Shown: positions 1 to 6,820, counted from the first letter of the stretch. The stretch is DNA of 15,602 nt from JAWXUE01 sp044432865 (GCA_044432865.1 JAWXUF010000029.1:1-15602); one strand, 5' to 3'. The notes: a model not told the origin generated them from the letters alone. Numbers and translations: made by a program.

Positions 1-8
1 TTCTTCAT
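1..8 (-). CDS. First codons of a divergent gene, cut by the window edge
   Basis: On the minus strand an ATG at 8-6 is followed by AAG (Lys) and then leaves the window. It is preceded by a near-perfect SD, AAGGAGT (minus strand, positions 24-18), with 9 bases of spacing. That pairing of SD and ATG is the only evidence; the product cannot be known. It would make 1-221 a divergent intergenic region between two genes reading away from each other. Confidence 0.55.
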
Positions 9-67
9 TTTATTAATACTCCTTAATATATTAATTTTAACATATTTAAAAAATATTAAATTTAAGT

Positions 68-104
68 TAAGACATTATTACTTTATAACTTACTAAGACA
101 TTAT
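68..104. repeat. Short direct repeat in the divergent intergenic region
   Basis: The 11-mer TAAGACATTAT occurs at 68-78 and again at 94-104, so the copies start 26 bases apart. They lie between the leftward gene start at 8 and the rightward promoter at 147-175. Two identical sites on one strand in a divergent regulatory region could be operator half-sites, but in such AT-rich DNA chance recurrence is possible. Confidence 0.35.
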
Positions 105-146
105 CATATTATAATTAGATGTTAAAAAATGCTTTTTGTGTAATAG

Positions 147-175
147 TTGCAAAAAATGTAGAAAAATGTTAAAAT
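147..175 (+). promoter_or_regulatory. Strong extended -10 promoter of the 222-725 gene
   Basis: A -35 box TTGCAA (147-152) and a -10 box TAAAAT (170-175) are separated by 17 bases. TG at 167-168 forms an extended -10 (TGn). The predicted start is near 182, about 40 bases before the ATG. This is one of the better matches to a housekeeping-sigma promoter in the window. Confidence 0.75.
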
Positions 176-178
176 ATG

Positions 179-196
179 TTTAGTAGAAATACTAAA
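179..196 (+). other. Hairpin with GAAA tetraloop at the 5' end of the mRNA
   Basis: TTTAGTA (179-185), GAAA (186-189) and TACTAAA (190-196) form a perfect 7-bp stem capped by a GNRA tetraloop. It sits at or just after the predicted transcription start (about 182) and 9 bases before the SD (AAAGGAG, 206-212). A start at 182 would clip the first 3 stem bases. No T run follows, so it is not a terminator. A role in mRNA stability is inferred. Confidence 0.4.
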
Positions 197-221
197 ATAA
201 AATATAAAGGAGATTTACATT

Positions 222-725
222 ATGGCAAGCATTAATCAAGCAGTAAGAATGGGTAGAAAAGCACAAAGAATTAAAGCATTTTTCTTTTTCTTCATATTCT
301 GTATAACTGGTGGGGTTTATCCATTAGTTATGTGTATTCTTTGGGGAATTCTTTTAGGAATTTTTCAAATGAAAGAAGTTTCAGTTTCATTAAGAGGAAC
401 TGTAAAATATTTATATACTCCTGAAGCATATGAAGTAGAAGGTGCATCTGAAGGATTCGCTTCTGTATTTAAAGCAAATGGTGTTTTAGGTATGATCTTC
501 AACGTAGTATTCGGTGTATTAATCGGTTCTGGGTTCGTGTTCGCACTTGCAACATTTATCGGTGGTGGATTAACTTGGTTAATCAACAAAGATACTGGAC
601 GTCATATTTTAAGTAACTGGAATAGAGGATTTACTTTAGCTTCAAACAAATGGACTCAAAGAGAAGTTCCAGCTGAAGCTGCTGCTCCTGCTGCTCCTGC
701 AAAAGAAGAAACTGCTGCAGAATAA
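222..725 (+). CDS. Small two-helix membrane protein with Ala/Pro/Glu-rich tail, unknown function
   Basis: I do not recognise this 167-residue protein. A basic N-terminus (residues 9-18) precedes a long Phe-rich helix (about 20-48). A polar loop follows (49-87), then a second Gly-rich hydrophobic stretch (about 88-121) and a soluble C-terminal part. The last 20 residues or so are low-complexity Ala, Pro and Glu, encoded partly by GCT repeats (about 670-705). Positive charge at the N-terminus suggests both ends lie in the cytoplasm. The start is fixed by AAAGGAG 9 bases upstream. Its codons (more TTC, AAC, GGT, GCT and CGT) are less AT-extreme than those of its neighbours, which together with the promoter suggests high expression. 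It is transcribed alone, between its own promoter and the terminator at 733-765. The acidic tail could be a docking segment, but that is a guess. Confidence 0.85.
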   Translation: MASINQAVRMGRKAQRIKAFFFFFIFCITGGVYPLVMCILWGILLGIFQMKEVSVSLRGTVKYLYTPEAYEVEGASEGFASVFKANGVLGMIFNVVFGVLIGSGFVFALATFIGGGLTWLINKDTGRHILSNWNRGFTLASNKWTQREVPAEAAAPAAPAKEETAAE

Positions 726-732
726 TAAAAAT

Positions 733-765
733 AAAGATCTAATCGAAAGGTTAGGTCTTTTTTTT
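733..765 (+). terminator. Intrinsic terminator after the 222-725 gene
   Basis: A 12-bp stem (733-744 with 749-760, two G-U pairs) is capped by a GAAA tetraloop (745-748) and followed by a T run to 765. It starts 8 bases after the stop codon. Confidence 0.88.
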
Positions 766-769
766 ATGC

Positions 770-797
770 TTTACTTATAAAAAACAAGTGATATACT
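770..797 (+). promoter_or_regulatory. Promoter of the CorA-type transporter gene
   Basis: The extended -10 is TG (789-790), one base, then TATACT (792-797). A TTTACT (770-775) lies 16 bases upstream as a plausible -35. The predicted start is near 804, which leaves a leader of about 30 bases and no room for a metal-sensing riboswitch. Confidence 0.6.
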
Positions 798-833
798 ATA
801 TGTAGTAAAATTTTAAAGAAATAGGTGTGTAAC

Positions 834-1775
834 ATGATTAAAACATTAAATATAGAAGATGGAAATTTTAAAGAATATAGTGAAATAGATAAATTAATCC
901 CAAAAGATACTTGGATTCATATATCTCATCCAACAATAGAAGAATTAAATGATATTAATAAAAAAACAAATATAGATTATGATTTATTATTAACAACATT
1001 AGATGATCAAGAAGTTTCACATGTTGATTATAGCGGTGATACAACTCTGATTGTATTGGATATTCCATATATAGATGATGGAAATTACTGTACTATTCCT
1101 CTTACAATATTATTTAATAATGATTATTATGTTACAGCATGCACTCAAGATACAAATTTTATAGATAAAGTACTTAAAAGATCTATAATTGAACCAAATA
1201 AGCATATTAGATTAACAATACAAATATTAACAAAAATGGCTAATGAATATATTATTTCGTTACGTAGAATCGATGATTATACAAAAAAGACTGAAAAAAA
1301 ATTAATTGAAACAATGAAAAACAAAGAAATTATTAGTTTGAAAAATATTCATAAATCTCTTGTACATTTCTCTACATCATTAAATTCCAACAAATTATTA
1401 ATAAACAAGTTAATTAGAATAGAAGAATTTAATAAATATGAAGAAGATAAAGAATTAATGGAAGATATGATAATTGAACATGATCAAGCTGTTGAAATGT
1501 GTGGAATTTATCGTGATATTATTACAGGTTCTATGGAATCATTCTCAAATATTATTGGTAATAACATGAATAATACAATGCAAACATTAGCCATTGTGAC
1601 ATTAGTAATGTCATTTCCAACATTGGTTGCTTCGATTTTTGGAATGAACGTACCAGTTCCATTTAGTGACAATGAAGCTAGCTTCTATTGGTTGATAATT
1701 ATTAGTTTAATATTATCTTGTGTTAGCGGTATTGTTATTTTCAAAGTGATAAATAGAAGAAAGAGAACAAAATAG
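834..1775 (+). CDS. corA: CorA family divalent cation transporter
   Basis: This is a 313-residue protein of the usual CorA length and layout: a large N-terminal cytoplasmic domain, a long charged alpha-helical region (about 130-250), then two C-terminal membrane helices. The family signature Gly-Met-Asn is at residues 270-272, at the end of the first helix (about 252-272), and continues as NVPVPF, as in the YfjQ-like Firmicutes branch. The second helix is about 283-305 and is followed by a basic tail. CorA proteins form pentameric channels for Mg2+, or Co2+/Ni2+ in some branches; the ion cannot be told here. I chose the ATG at 834 because AGGTG (823-827) is then an SD 6 bases away; an in-frame GTG at 825 lies inside that SD. 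The gene is monocistronic, with its own promoter and a terminator overlapping its stop codon. Confidence 0.92.
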   Translation: MIKTLNIEDGNFKEYSEIDKLIPKDTWIHISHPTIEELNDINKKTNIDYDLLLTTLDDQEVSHVDYSGDTTLIVLDIPYIDDGNYCTIPLTILFNNDYYVTACTQDTNFIDKVLKRSIIEPNKHIRLTIQILTKMANEYIISLRRIDDYTKKTEKKLIETMKNKEIISLKNIHKSLVHFSTSLNSNKLLINKLIRIEEFNKYEEDKELMEDMIIEHDQAVEMCGIYRDIITGSMESFSNIIGNNMNNTMQTLAIVTLVMSFPTLVASIFGMNVPVPFSDNEASFYWLIIISLILSCVSGIVIFKVINRRKRTK

Positions 1776-1807
1776 AGTAGATAAAATTCTACTCTTTTTA
1801 TTTTTTA
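1774..1807 (+). terminator. Intrinsic terminator overlapping the corA stop codon
   Basis: An 8-bp stem (1774-1781 with 1788-1795) has a 6-base loop and is followed by T-rich sequence. The stem begins inside the TAG stop codon. Confidence 0.75.
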
Positions 1808-1848
1808 TAATATAGATCGCTTTTCTAATTAATTTTATATTTATTTTC

Positions 1849-1877
1849 TTGCCTATATTATGTGAATATGTTATACT
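1849..1877 (+). promoter_or_regulatory. Extended -10 promoter of the PL6 lipoprotein gene
   Basis: TTGCCT (1849-1854), 17 bases, then TATACT (1872-1877), with TG at 1869-1870 giving an extended -10. The predicted start is near 1884, so a cre-like operator at 1880-1893 covers it. Confidence 0.75.
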
Positions 1878-1879
1878 AT

Positions 1880-1893
1880 AGAAAACGCTTACA
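1880..1893 (+). promoter_or_regulatory. cre-like CcpA operator on the transcription start
   Basis: AGAAAACGCTTACA differs from a typical catabolite-responsive element (TGAAAACGCTTACA) only at the first base and has the central CG of LacI/GalR-family operators. It begins 3 bases after the -10 box, a place where bound CcpA would block initiation. Repression of a polysaccharide-degrading enzyme when better sugars are present fits this layout. A dedicated LacI-family regulator with a similar site is the main alternative. Confidence 0.6.
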
Positions 1894-1908
1894 TTTATAG
1901 GGGGACGT

Positions 1909-4761
1909 ATGAAGTTAATAAAAAAATCATGGTTTATTGTTTTAAGTTTGTTAGTATTTTTATCTGGATGTACAACTATTTTTCCTGGTTTATCTGATGT
2001 ATCCAAAGTTACATTAGAAGATCAAACATTTATTTATGATGGATTAGAAAAAAAATTAGAAGCAAGTAATGTAAGCAGCGGTATAGAAGTTTTATATGAA
2101 AATAATGTTCATACTACAGTAGGTGAATATGATGTTGTAGCAAAATTATATGTTGAAGATATTCTTCAAAAAGAATTAGATGCTACAATGACTATAGTAC
2201 CAGCTACTTTTAATAATGAAGATATAACATTTTCTGATAAAGAAGTTTCTTATGATGGTAGTGTTCATGCTTTAACAATTGAAGGTGAGTTACCTAGTGG
2301 TACAGAAGTAACATATATTAATAATAATCAAACAGAAGTTGGAGAATATACTGTTACAGCAAAAATAACACATATTGATGGTTATTATGAAGAATTAGAA
2401 TTAACAGCTAAGTTAATAATAACTGGAGTGGTTGATACTTCAAGTGTAACATTTGATAGTAAAACATTTTTATATGATGGTACAATAAAATATGTAAGTG
2501 TAAGAAATTTACCAAGTAATATTAAAGTTGTATATGAAAATAATAATCAAACAGAAGCTGGAGTTTATTCAGTAAATGCTTTATTATATTCTACAAATGA
2601 TTTATTAGTAAGAACAATGACTACAAGTCTTACAATAGTAAAAAATGATAAGAATGTATTAAATGATTTAAATAACTCAGAAAATTATTTCGATCTTGAA
2701 ACTACTTCGCCTTCTTGGAGTTTAGGTAATGGTGTTTCAACTACAGTAGCTGGTGATGATGTTATTGAGGTAACAGCTGGTACGTCTGCTGGGAGTAATA
2801 GATATAATACAGATGAATACACTGGATTAATAAAAGTATCATTCTCATATTACGCTGATATTAGCTCTACAGTAGCTGGTGGGGTTAAATTGTATACAAA
2901 TAACAATGGTACTACTACAGAGGCACTTAGAATTAAAATAGATAGTGGATCAATTAAGTTTTCAACATCTGGTACATTAAGTTCCAATAATTTAGGTAGT
3001 ATTTCATATTCTACAATAGGTAGTGTTGTTTTAGGACAATGGAATACATTTGATATTGTTTTATATAATACAAATAATGAGACAAATGCTGATGTTTATT
3101 TGAATGATGCAAAATTAAATAGTAATTCTTTAAGTACTCCTTATCAAATACAAAATATAAATGGAATAAACTTCTTTACTGATTCAAATAAAACTGGAAG
3201 TTATTTAATAAAAGATGTAAGTATTTCTTCTATAGTATTTGATGATTTAGGAAACTTAGAAAATGGTGGTACTACTGAAGAAGATGAAGATTTAAATGAA
3301 GGTAATGTAGTTGTTGTATCAACTGTAGCAGAAATTAAATCTGCAATCCCTAATTTAAATCCTGGAGAAACATTAATAATTGAAGATGGTACATATAATA
3401 ATTTTGGATATTTCAAAATTAATGGATTAAGTGCAACAGCTGATAATGAAATAATAATTAGGGCAAGAAATATAGGTGGAGCAATATTTACAGGAACATG
3501 TTCATTCCAAATATTCTCTGAATATATTACTATTTCAGGACTTACATTTAAAGATGGTCAGGCATATACACAAGGTGTAATTGGTGATTTAGCTGATGTA
3601 GATGATCAAAAAGCATCTTATGTATTTGAACTTTCTGGAAATCATCAAAGAATAAGTAATGTTACAATTGATAGTTTTGATGATATGTATGTAAAAACAA
3701 CTTATATTACAGTTACAAATGAAGCTTTATTTGCTGAAATTGATAATAATAATTTCTTAAATAAATCATCTGCTGGGGTGTTATTATTAGTTGAAAGAGA
3801 TACTGCTGGAAAAGAAGATGGAATGATGTATACACATATTCATCATAATTATTTCTACAACTATACAAATCCTGCTCCAAATACAATTGTAAATGGATTA
3901 GAAGCCATGAGATTAGGAAGTAGTAGTGTATCTACTTGGTATACATGTGCATTAATTGAATACAATGTATTCGAAGATATTTCAACTGAACCTGAATTAA
4001 TTTCTGTTAAAAGTTGTGGTAATGTTATAAGAGGTAATGTGGTAATTAATTGTGATTCAGCAATTACATTAAGACATGGTACTGAAAATATTGTTGATAG
4101 TAACGTTGTACTTAATGATGGTATTTCTGATGGGAATGGTATTAGATCATTTGATGCTCATCACGTGATTACAAATAATTATATTTCAGGTGTTACTTCA
4201 ACAAGTGAGTATGATGGTGGTATCATTTTACATAATGGTACAGAAGGTGCATCAGCAAGTGGTGCATGGCAATCATATGAAGTATTAATTTCAAATAACA
4301 CTATTGTTAATAGTGTAGAAAATATTGGTCTTGGTGATAACAAATACAATGTTAGACCAGAAGATATTATACTTAAAAATAATTTTGTATATTCTAAAAA
4401 TGATTATCCTTTAAGATTAGTAAGTTCAGTATCATCTCAATATGGATTAGCAACAGCAACATTTGAAAATGAATGGTACTATTCATCAAAATCTACTTGG
4501 TATACAAATGTATCAACAAGTGTATTTGATCCTACTGGTATTACAGGTGTAAATTATAATTCATCATTTGATAGCTATGTAACTCAAGTTAATGGATATT
4601 ATTATCATTCACAAGCTGGAGCAACTAATTTAATGTTTATGGTTGGTACAGACGTTGGTGCTAATGGATATACAGAAAGAAGTAGTTTAACTCACGAAGA
4701 ATATTCTAAGAATTTTGCTGAATGGCCTTTTGCAAAATCTAGTGGTTGGATATTTGGATAA
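1909..4761 (+). CDS. Surface lipoprotein: MBG-like repeats plus PL6 polysaccharide lyase
   Basis: This 950-residue protein has a lipoprotein signal: basic start, hydrophobic core and lipobox Leu-Ser-Gly-Cys with the lipidated Cys at residue 21. Three MBG-like (bacterial Ig-type) repeats follow at about 34-99, 106-173 and 181-246; each contains YDG and an N-N...GEY/GVY motif. Residues about 260-445 look like a beta-sandwich (LamG or carbohydrate-binding-like). From about 467 to the end is a right-handed beta-helix of polysaccharide lyase family 6. Lys701 (in VKSCGN) and Arg722 (in TLRHG) lie 21 apart, the spacing of the catalytic Lys250/Arg271 of chondroitinase B. Glu694 and Glu696 match its Ca2+ ligands Glu243/Glu245, and Asn662 is the likely third ligand. 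PL6 enzymes cleave alginate or dermatan sulfate by beta-elimination; the substrate is not decided here. The SD is the AGGGGG at 1899-1904. It is a single-gene unit with a cre-like site. Confidence 0.88.
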   Translation: MKLIKKSWFIVLSLLVFLSGCTTIFPGLSDVSKVTLEDQTFIYDGLEKKLEASNVSSGIEVLYENNVHTTVGEYDVVAKLYVEDILQKELDATMTIVPATFNNEDITFSDKEVSYDGSVHALTIEGELPSGTEVTYINNNQTEVGEYTVTAKITHIDGYYEELELTAKLIITGVVDTSSVTFDSKTFLYDGTIKYVSVRNLPSNIKVVYENNNQTEAGVYSVNALLYSTNDLLVRTMTTSLTIVKNDKNVLNDLNNSENYFDLETTSPSWSLGNGVSTTVAGDDVIEVTAGTSAGSNRYNTDEYTGLIKVSFSYYADISSTVAGGVKLYTNNNGTTTEALRIKIDSGSIKFSTSGTLSSNNLGSISYSTIGSVVLGQWNTFDIVLYNTNNETNADVYLNDAKLNSNSLSTPYQIQNINGINFFTDSNKTGSYLIKDVSISSIVFDDLGNLENGGTTEEDEDLNEGNVVVVSTVAEIKSAIPNLNPGETLIIEDGTYNNFGYFKINGLSATADNEIIIRARNIGGAIFTGTCSFQIFSEYITISGLTFKDGQAYTQGVIGDLADVDDQKASYVFELSGNHQRISNVTIDSFDDMYVKTTYITVTNEALFAEIDNNNFLNKSSAGVLLLVERDTAGKEDGMMYTHIHHNYFYNYTNPAPNTIVNGLEAMRLGSSSVSTWYTCALIEYNVFEDISTEPELISVKSCGNVIRGNVVINCDSAITLRHGTENIVDSNVVLNDGISDGNGIRSFDAHHVITNNYISGVTSTSEYDGGIILHNGTEGASASGAWQSYEVLISNNTIVNSVENIGLGDNKYNVRPEDIILKNNFVYSKNDYPLRLVSSVSSQYGLATATFENEWYYSSKSTWYTNVSTSVFDPTGITGVNYNSSFDSYVTQVNGYYYHSQAGATNLMFMVGTDVGANGYTERSSLTHEEYSKNFAEWPFAKSSGWIFG

Positions 4762-4769
4762 AATAATTG

Positions 4770-4799
4770 TAGAGTGTTTAAAAACGCTCTATTTTATTT
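4770..4799 (+). terminator. Intrinsic terminator after the PL6 gene
   Basis: TAGAGTGTT (from 4770) pairs with AACGCTCTA (to 4791), a 9-bp stem with one G-U pair and a 4-base loop, followed by a T-rich tail. The tail runs straight into the TTGACT -35 box of the next promoter. Confidence 0.82.
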
Positions 4800-4826
4800 G
4801 ACTTAGATATATAAAATTGGTATACT
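4798..4826 (+). promoter_or_regulatory. Promoter of the queC-yhhQ-queF operon
   Basis: TTGACT (4798-4803), 17 bases, then TATACT (4821-4826), with TG at 4818-4819 as an extended -10. The predicted start is near 4833, just before the preQ1 aptamer. This is the best -35/-10 match in the window. Confidence 0.82.
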
Positions 4827-4841
4827 AAATTAGTAATTACT

Positions 4842-4882
4842 AGACAGTTCGTAACCATCCTGTCTTTAAACAAAACTAGGGA
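4842..4882 (+). ncRNA. preQ1-I riboswitch aptamer
   Basis: Stem P1 is AGACAG (4842-4847) with CTGTCT (4860-4865). It encloses a 12-base loop starting TTC (4848-4859), the same loop length and start as the Bacillus subtilis que aptamer. An A-rich tail with the conserved AAAACTA (4872-4878) ends in AGGG and would fold back as the pseudoknot of class I preQ1 riboswitches. Position agrees: it is directly upstream of preQ0/preQ1 genes and downstream of a good promoter. Recognised from known consensus features; no covariance search was run. Confidence 0.9.
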
Positions 4883-4895
4883 AAATAATGTATAT

Positions 4896-4930
4896 AATGC
4901 ATACTTTCTTTTGGTATGCATTTTTTTATT
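4896..4930 (+). terminator. Attenuator terminator of the preQ1 riboswitch
   Basis: AATGCATAC (4896-4904) pairs perfectly with GTATGCATT (4914-4922), followed by a T run to 4927. It ends just before the queC SD (4934-4942). A hairpin terminator between aptamer and gene indicates transcriptional attenuation, with preQ1 binding favouring termination. A possible antiterminator pairs the aptamer tail 4878-4883 with 4905-4910 around a nested hairpin (4888-4893 with 4897-4902); this alternative fold is my inference. Confidence 0.78.
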
Positions 4931-4946
4931 TTTGGAGGTGATTATT

Positions 4947-5627
4947 ATTAAAACTTTAGTATTATTTAGTGGAGGATTAGACTCTACAACAGCATTAGTA
5001 TATGCTATAAAAAAATACGGTAAACAAAATGTTACAGCGTTATCAATTACTTATGGACAAAAACATAGTAAAGAAATACAACAAGCAAAAGAAATTGCTA
5101 AACATTATGATATAGTTTTAAAAATTATGGACCTTAGTTACATGTTTAAAGATTCAAATTGTAGTTTGTTAAATCATTCTACAGATGATATAGAAGACGG
5201 TAATTACAAATCGCAAAATCAAGATGATGTGGCTAGTACATATGTACCATTTAGAAATGGATTATTTTTAAGTGTTGCAGCATCAATTGCATTATCAATC
5301 GACGCAGATATTATTTATTACGCGATTCATAAAGATGATAATACGGTTAGTGCTTATCCTGATACAAGTAAAGAATTTAATGATGCCATTAGTTCTGCTA
5401 TTAATATTGGTAGTGGTAAAAAGGTTGTTGTTGAAGGATTATTTGTAGAAAAGACAAAGTCTGATATTGTTAAATTAGGTTTAGAATTAGGTGTTGAATA
5501 TAAACTTACAACAAGTTGTTATCATGGAAGAGATAAAGCTTGCGGGGTATGTGCAACATGTATTGATAGACTAAAAGCATTTAGTGATAATAATGCAGTA
5601 GATCCTATAGAGTATGAGGTAATATAA
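4947..5627 (+). CDS. queC: QueC, 7-cyano-7-deazaguanine (preQ0) synthase
   Basis: QueC converts 7-carboxy-7-deazaguanine to preQ0 with ATP and ammonia in the queuosine pathway. The N-terminus carries the pyrophosphatase loop SGGLDST a few residues in. The C-terminus has the four-Cys zinc site: a Cys in TSCYHG, then the cluster CGVCATC. Length from 4947 is 226 residues, normal for the family. The start is odd. The strong SD GGAGGTGAT (4934-4942) points to an ATT codon at 4947 (8 bases after GGAGG), exactly where other QueC proteins have Met before Lys-Thr-Leu. Upstream in-frame GTG (4938) lies inside the SD, and TTG codons at 4932 and 4911 lack an SD. The next Met is some 60 residues on, past the P-loop, so it cannot be the start. 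The stop overlaps the next ATG by one base. Confidence 0.92.
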   Translation: MKTLVLFSGGLDSTTALVYAIKKYGKQNVTALSITYGQKHSKEIQQAKEIAKHYDIVLKIMDLSYMFKDSNCSLLNHSTDDIEDGNYKSQNQDDVASTYVPFRNGLFLSVAASIALSIDADIIYYAIHKDDNTVSAYPDTSKEFNDAISSAINIGSGKKVVVEGLFVEKTKSDIVKLGLELGVEYKLTTSCYHGRDKACGVCATCIDRLKAFSDNNAVDPIEYEVI

Positions 5628-6337
5628 TGAATGATTTAATATTTATATTATCAATGTTTTTCTTTTTAGGAAGTGTATTATTAACTTATAAACTATTTGG
5701 TAAAATTGGTTTATTTGTATTTATTGCATTTGCTACAATACTTGCTAATATTCAAGTTTTAAAAACAGTCGAAATATTTGGTTTTACTACAACAGCAGGT
5801 TGTGTAATGTATGCATCAACATTTTTATGTACGGATATATTATCAGAAAAATATGGAAGTAAAACAGCTAAAAAATCTGTTTATTTAGGACTGATTGTTT
5901 CAATATTATGGTTGGTTGGTACACAAGTAACTATTTGGTTTAATCCTAGTGATGTTGATTGGTCTAGTGATTTAATAGAAGGAATATTTTCTGTTGTACC
6001 TAGAGTTACTATAGCTAGCTTAGTTGCATATGCTATTAGTCAAAGTGTAGATGTATTTATGTACCATAAGATATGGAATAAAACAGATAAACTATGGTTA
6101 AGAAATAATGGTTCAACTTTTGTATCACAATTAGTTGATAGTATAATCTTTTTCACAATTGCATTCTTAGGAACGATGGAAATTAGTGTATTATTATCAT
6201 TGATTTTCACTACATATTTCTTTAAAATAATAGTAGCATTTGTAGATACACCATTTATATATTTATCAAAAAAAATAGTTCCTTTAGATGAAGTAGAGGA
6301 AAATAAAGAAAACAAGGAGAAATTAATTAATGAGTAA
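5627..6337 (+). CDS. yhhQ: YhhQ family queuosine precursor transporter
   Basis: This 236-residue integral membrane protein has about six hydrophobic helices and the YhhQ-type segments: LANIQVLKTVEIFGF (about residues 40-54) and FLCTDILSEKYG (about 65-76). The short C-terminal tail is charged (Glu/Lys/Asn-rich). YhhQ (QPTR, formerly DUF165/VUT) proteins take up preQ0 and/or preQ1 from outside. Its place between queC and queF under a preQ1 riboswitch supports that role. Translation is coupled: ATG overlaps the queC stop as TAATG, with SD GAGG at 5616-5619, and its own end overlaps the queF start by 8 bases. Confidence 0.9.
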   Translation: MNDLIFILSMFFFLGSVLLTYKLFGKIGLFVFIAFATILANIQVLKTVEIFGFTTTAGCVMYASTFLCTDILSEKYGSKTAKKSVYLGLIVSILWLVGTQVTIWFNPSDVDWSSDLIEGIFSVVPRVTIASLVAYAISQSVDVFMYHKIWNKTDKLWLRNNGSTFVSQLVDSIIFFTIAFLGTMEISVLLSLIFTTYFFKIIVAFVDTPFIYLSKKIVPLDEVEENKENKEKLINE

Positions 6338-6815
6338 TCAATTAAAAGACCTAACATTATTAGGTAATCAAAACACACAATATCCACAAACATATGATCC
6401 ATCAATTTTAGAAACATTTGATAATAATCATCCTGGTAATGATTATTTTGTAAAATTCAATTGTCCTGAATTTACAAGTTTATGTCCCATTACAGCACAA
6501 CCTGATTTTGCATGTATTTATATTTCATATATTCCTGATATCAAAATGGTTGAATCAAAATCATTAAAATTATATTTATTTAGTTTTAGAAATCATGGTG
6601 ATTTCCATGAAGATTGTATGAATAAAATTATGAAAGATTTAATCAAGTTAATGGATCCTAGATATATCGAAGTTTGGGGTAAATTTACACCTAGAGGTGG
6701 AATTTCAATCGATCCATATTGTAATTATGGTAAACCAGGTACAAAATATGAAGATATGGCTAATCATAGATTAATGAATCATGATTTAAATCCTGAAAAA
6801 ATCGATAATAGATAA
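6330..6815 (+). CDS. queF: QueF, NADPH-dependent preQ0 reductase
   Basis: QueF reduces the nitrile of preQ0 to the aminomethyl of preQ1 using two NADPH; this is the short (161-residue) unimodular form found in Firmicutes. The nucleophilic Cys52 (in SLCPITAQPD) and catalytic Asp59 are 7 apart, as in B. subtilis QueF (Cys55/Asp62). The QueF motif ESKSLKLYLFSFRNH follows and supplies substrate- and cofactor-binding residues. The C-terminus HRLMNHDLNPEKIDNR is typical. The SD AAGGAG (6314-6319) lies in the end of yhhQ, so the two are tightly coupled. It is the last gene of the operon; two tandem TAA stops precede the terminator. Confidence 0.95.
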   Translation: MSNQLKDLTLLGNQNTQYPQTYDPSILETFDNNHPGNDYFVKFNCPEFTSLCPITAQPDFACIYISYIPDIKMVESKSLKLYLFSFRNHGDFHEDCMNKIMKDLIKLMDPRYIEVWGKFTPRGGISIDPYCNYGKPGTKYEDMANHRLMNHDLNPEKIDNR

Positions 6816-6820
6816 TAAGC

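Noticed and set aside
825..833. GTG at 825 as an earlier start of the CorA gene
   Set aside because: It overlaps the SD (AGGTG, 823-827) of the ATG at 834 and has no SD of its own; family alignment does not need the extra three residues.
2010..2650. Tandem DNA repeats in the 5' part of the PL6 gene
   Set aside because: The similarity is at protein level (three MBG-like domains) and the DNA has diverged, so it is not a recent repeat expansion.
3201..3416. Minus-strand open frame within the PL6 gene
   Set aside because: No SD or domain; it lies opposite a conserved coding region.
4911..4946. TTG (4911 or 4932) or GTG (4938) as the queC start
   Set aside because: 4911 lies inside the attenuator terminator hairpin and 4932 in its T-rich tail, 4938 is part of the SD itself, and the added residues are not found at the start of QueC proteins. 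GTG 4938 remains the fallback if ATT initiation is not accepted.
6040..6417. Minus-strand open frame under yhhQ and queF
   Set aside because: It is antisense to two well-conserved genes, has no SD and no recognisable protein; it is a by-product of AT-rich coding.
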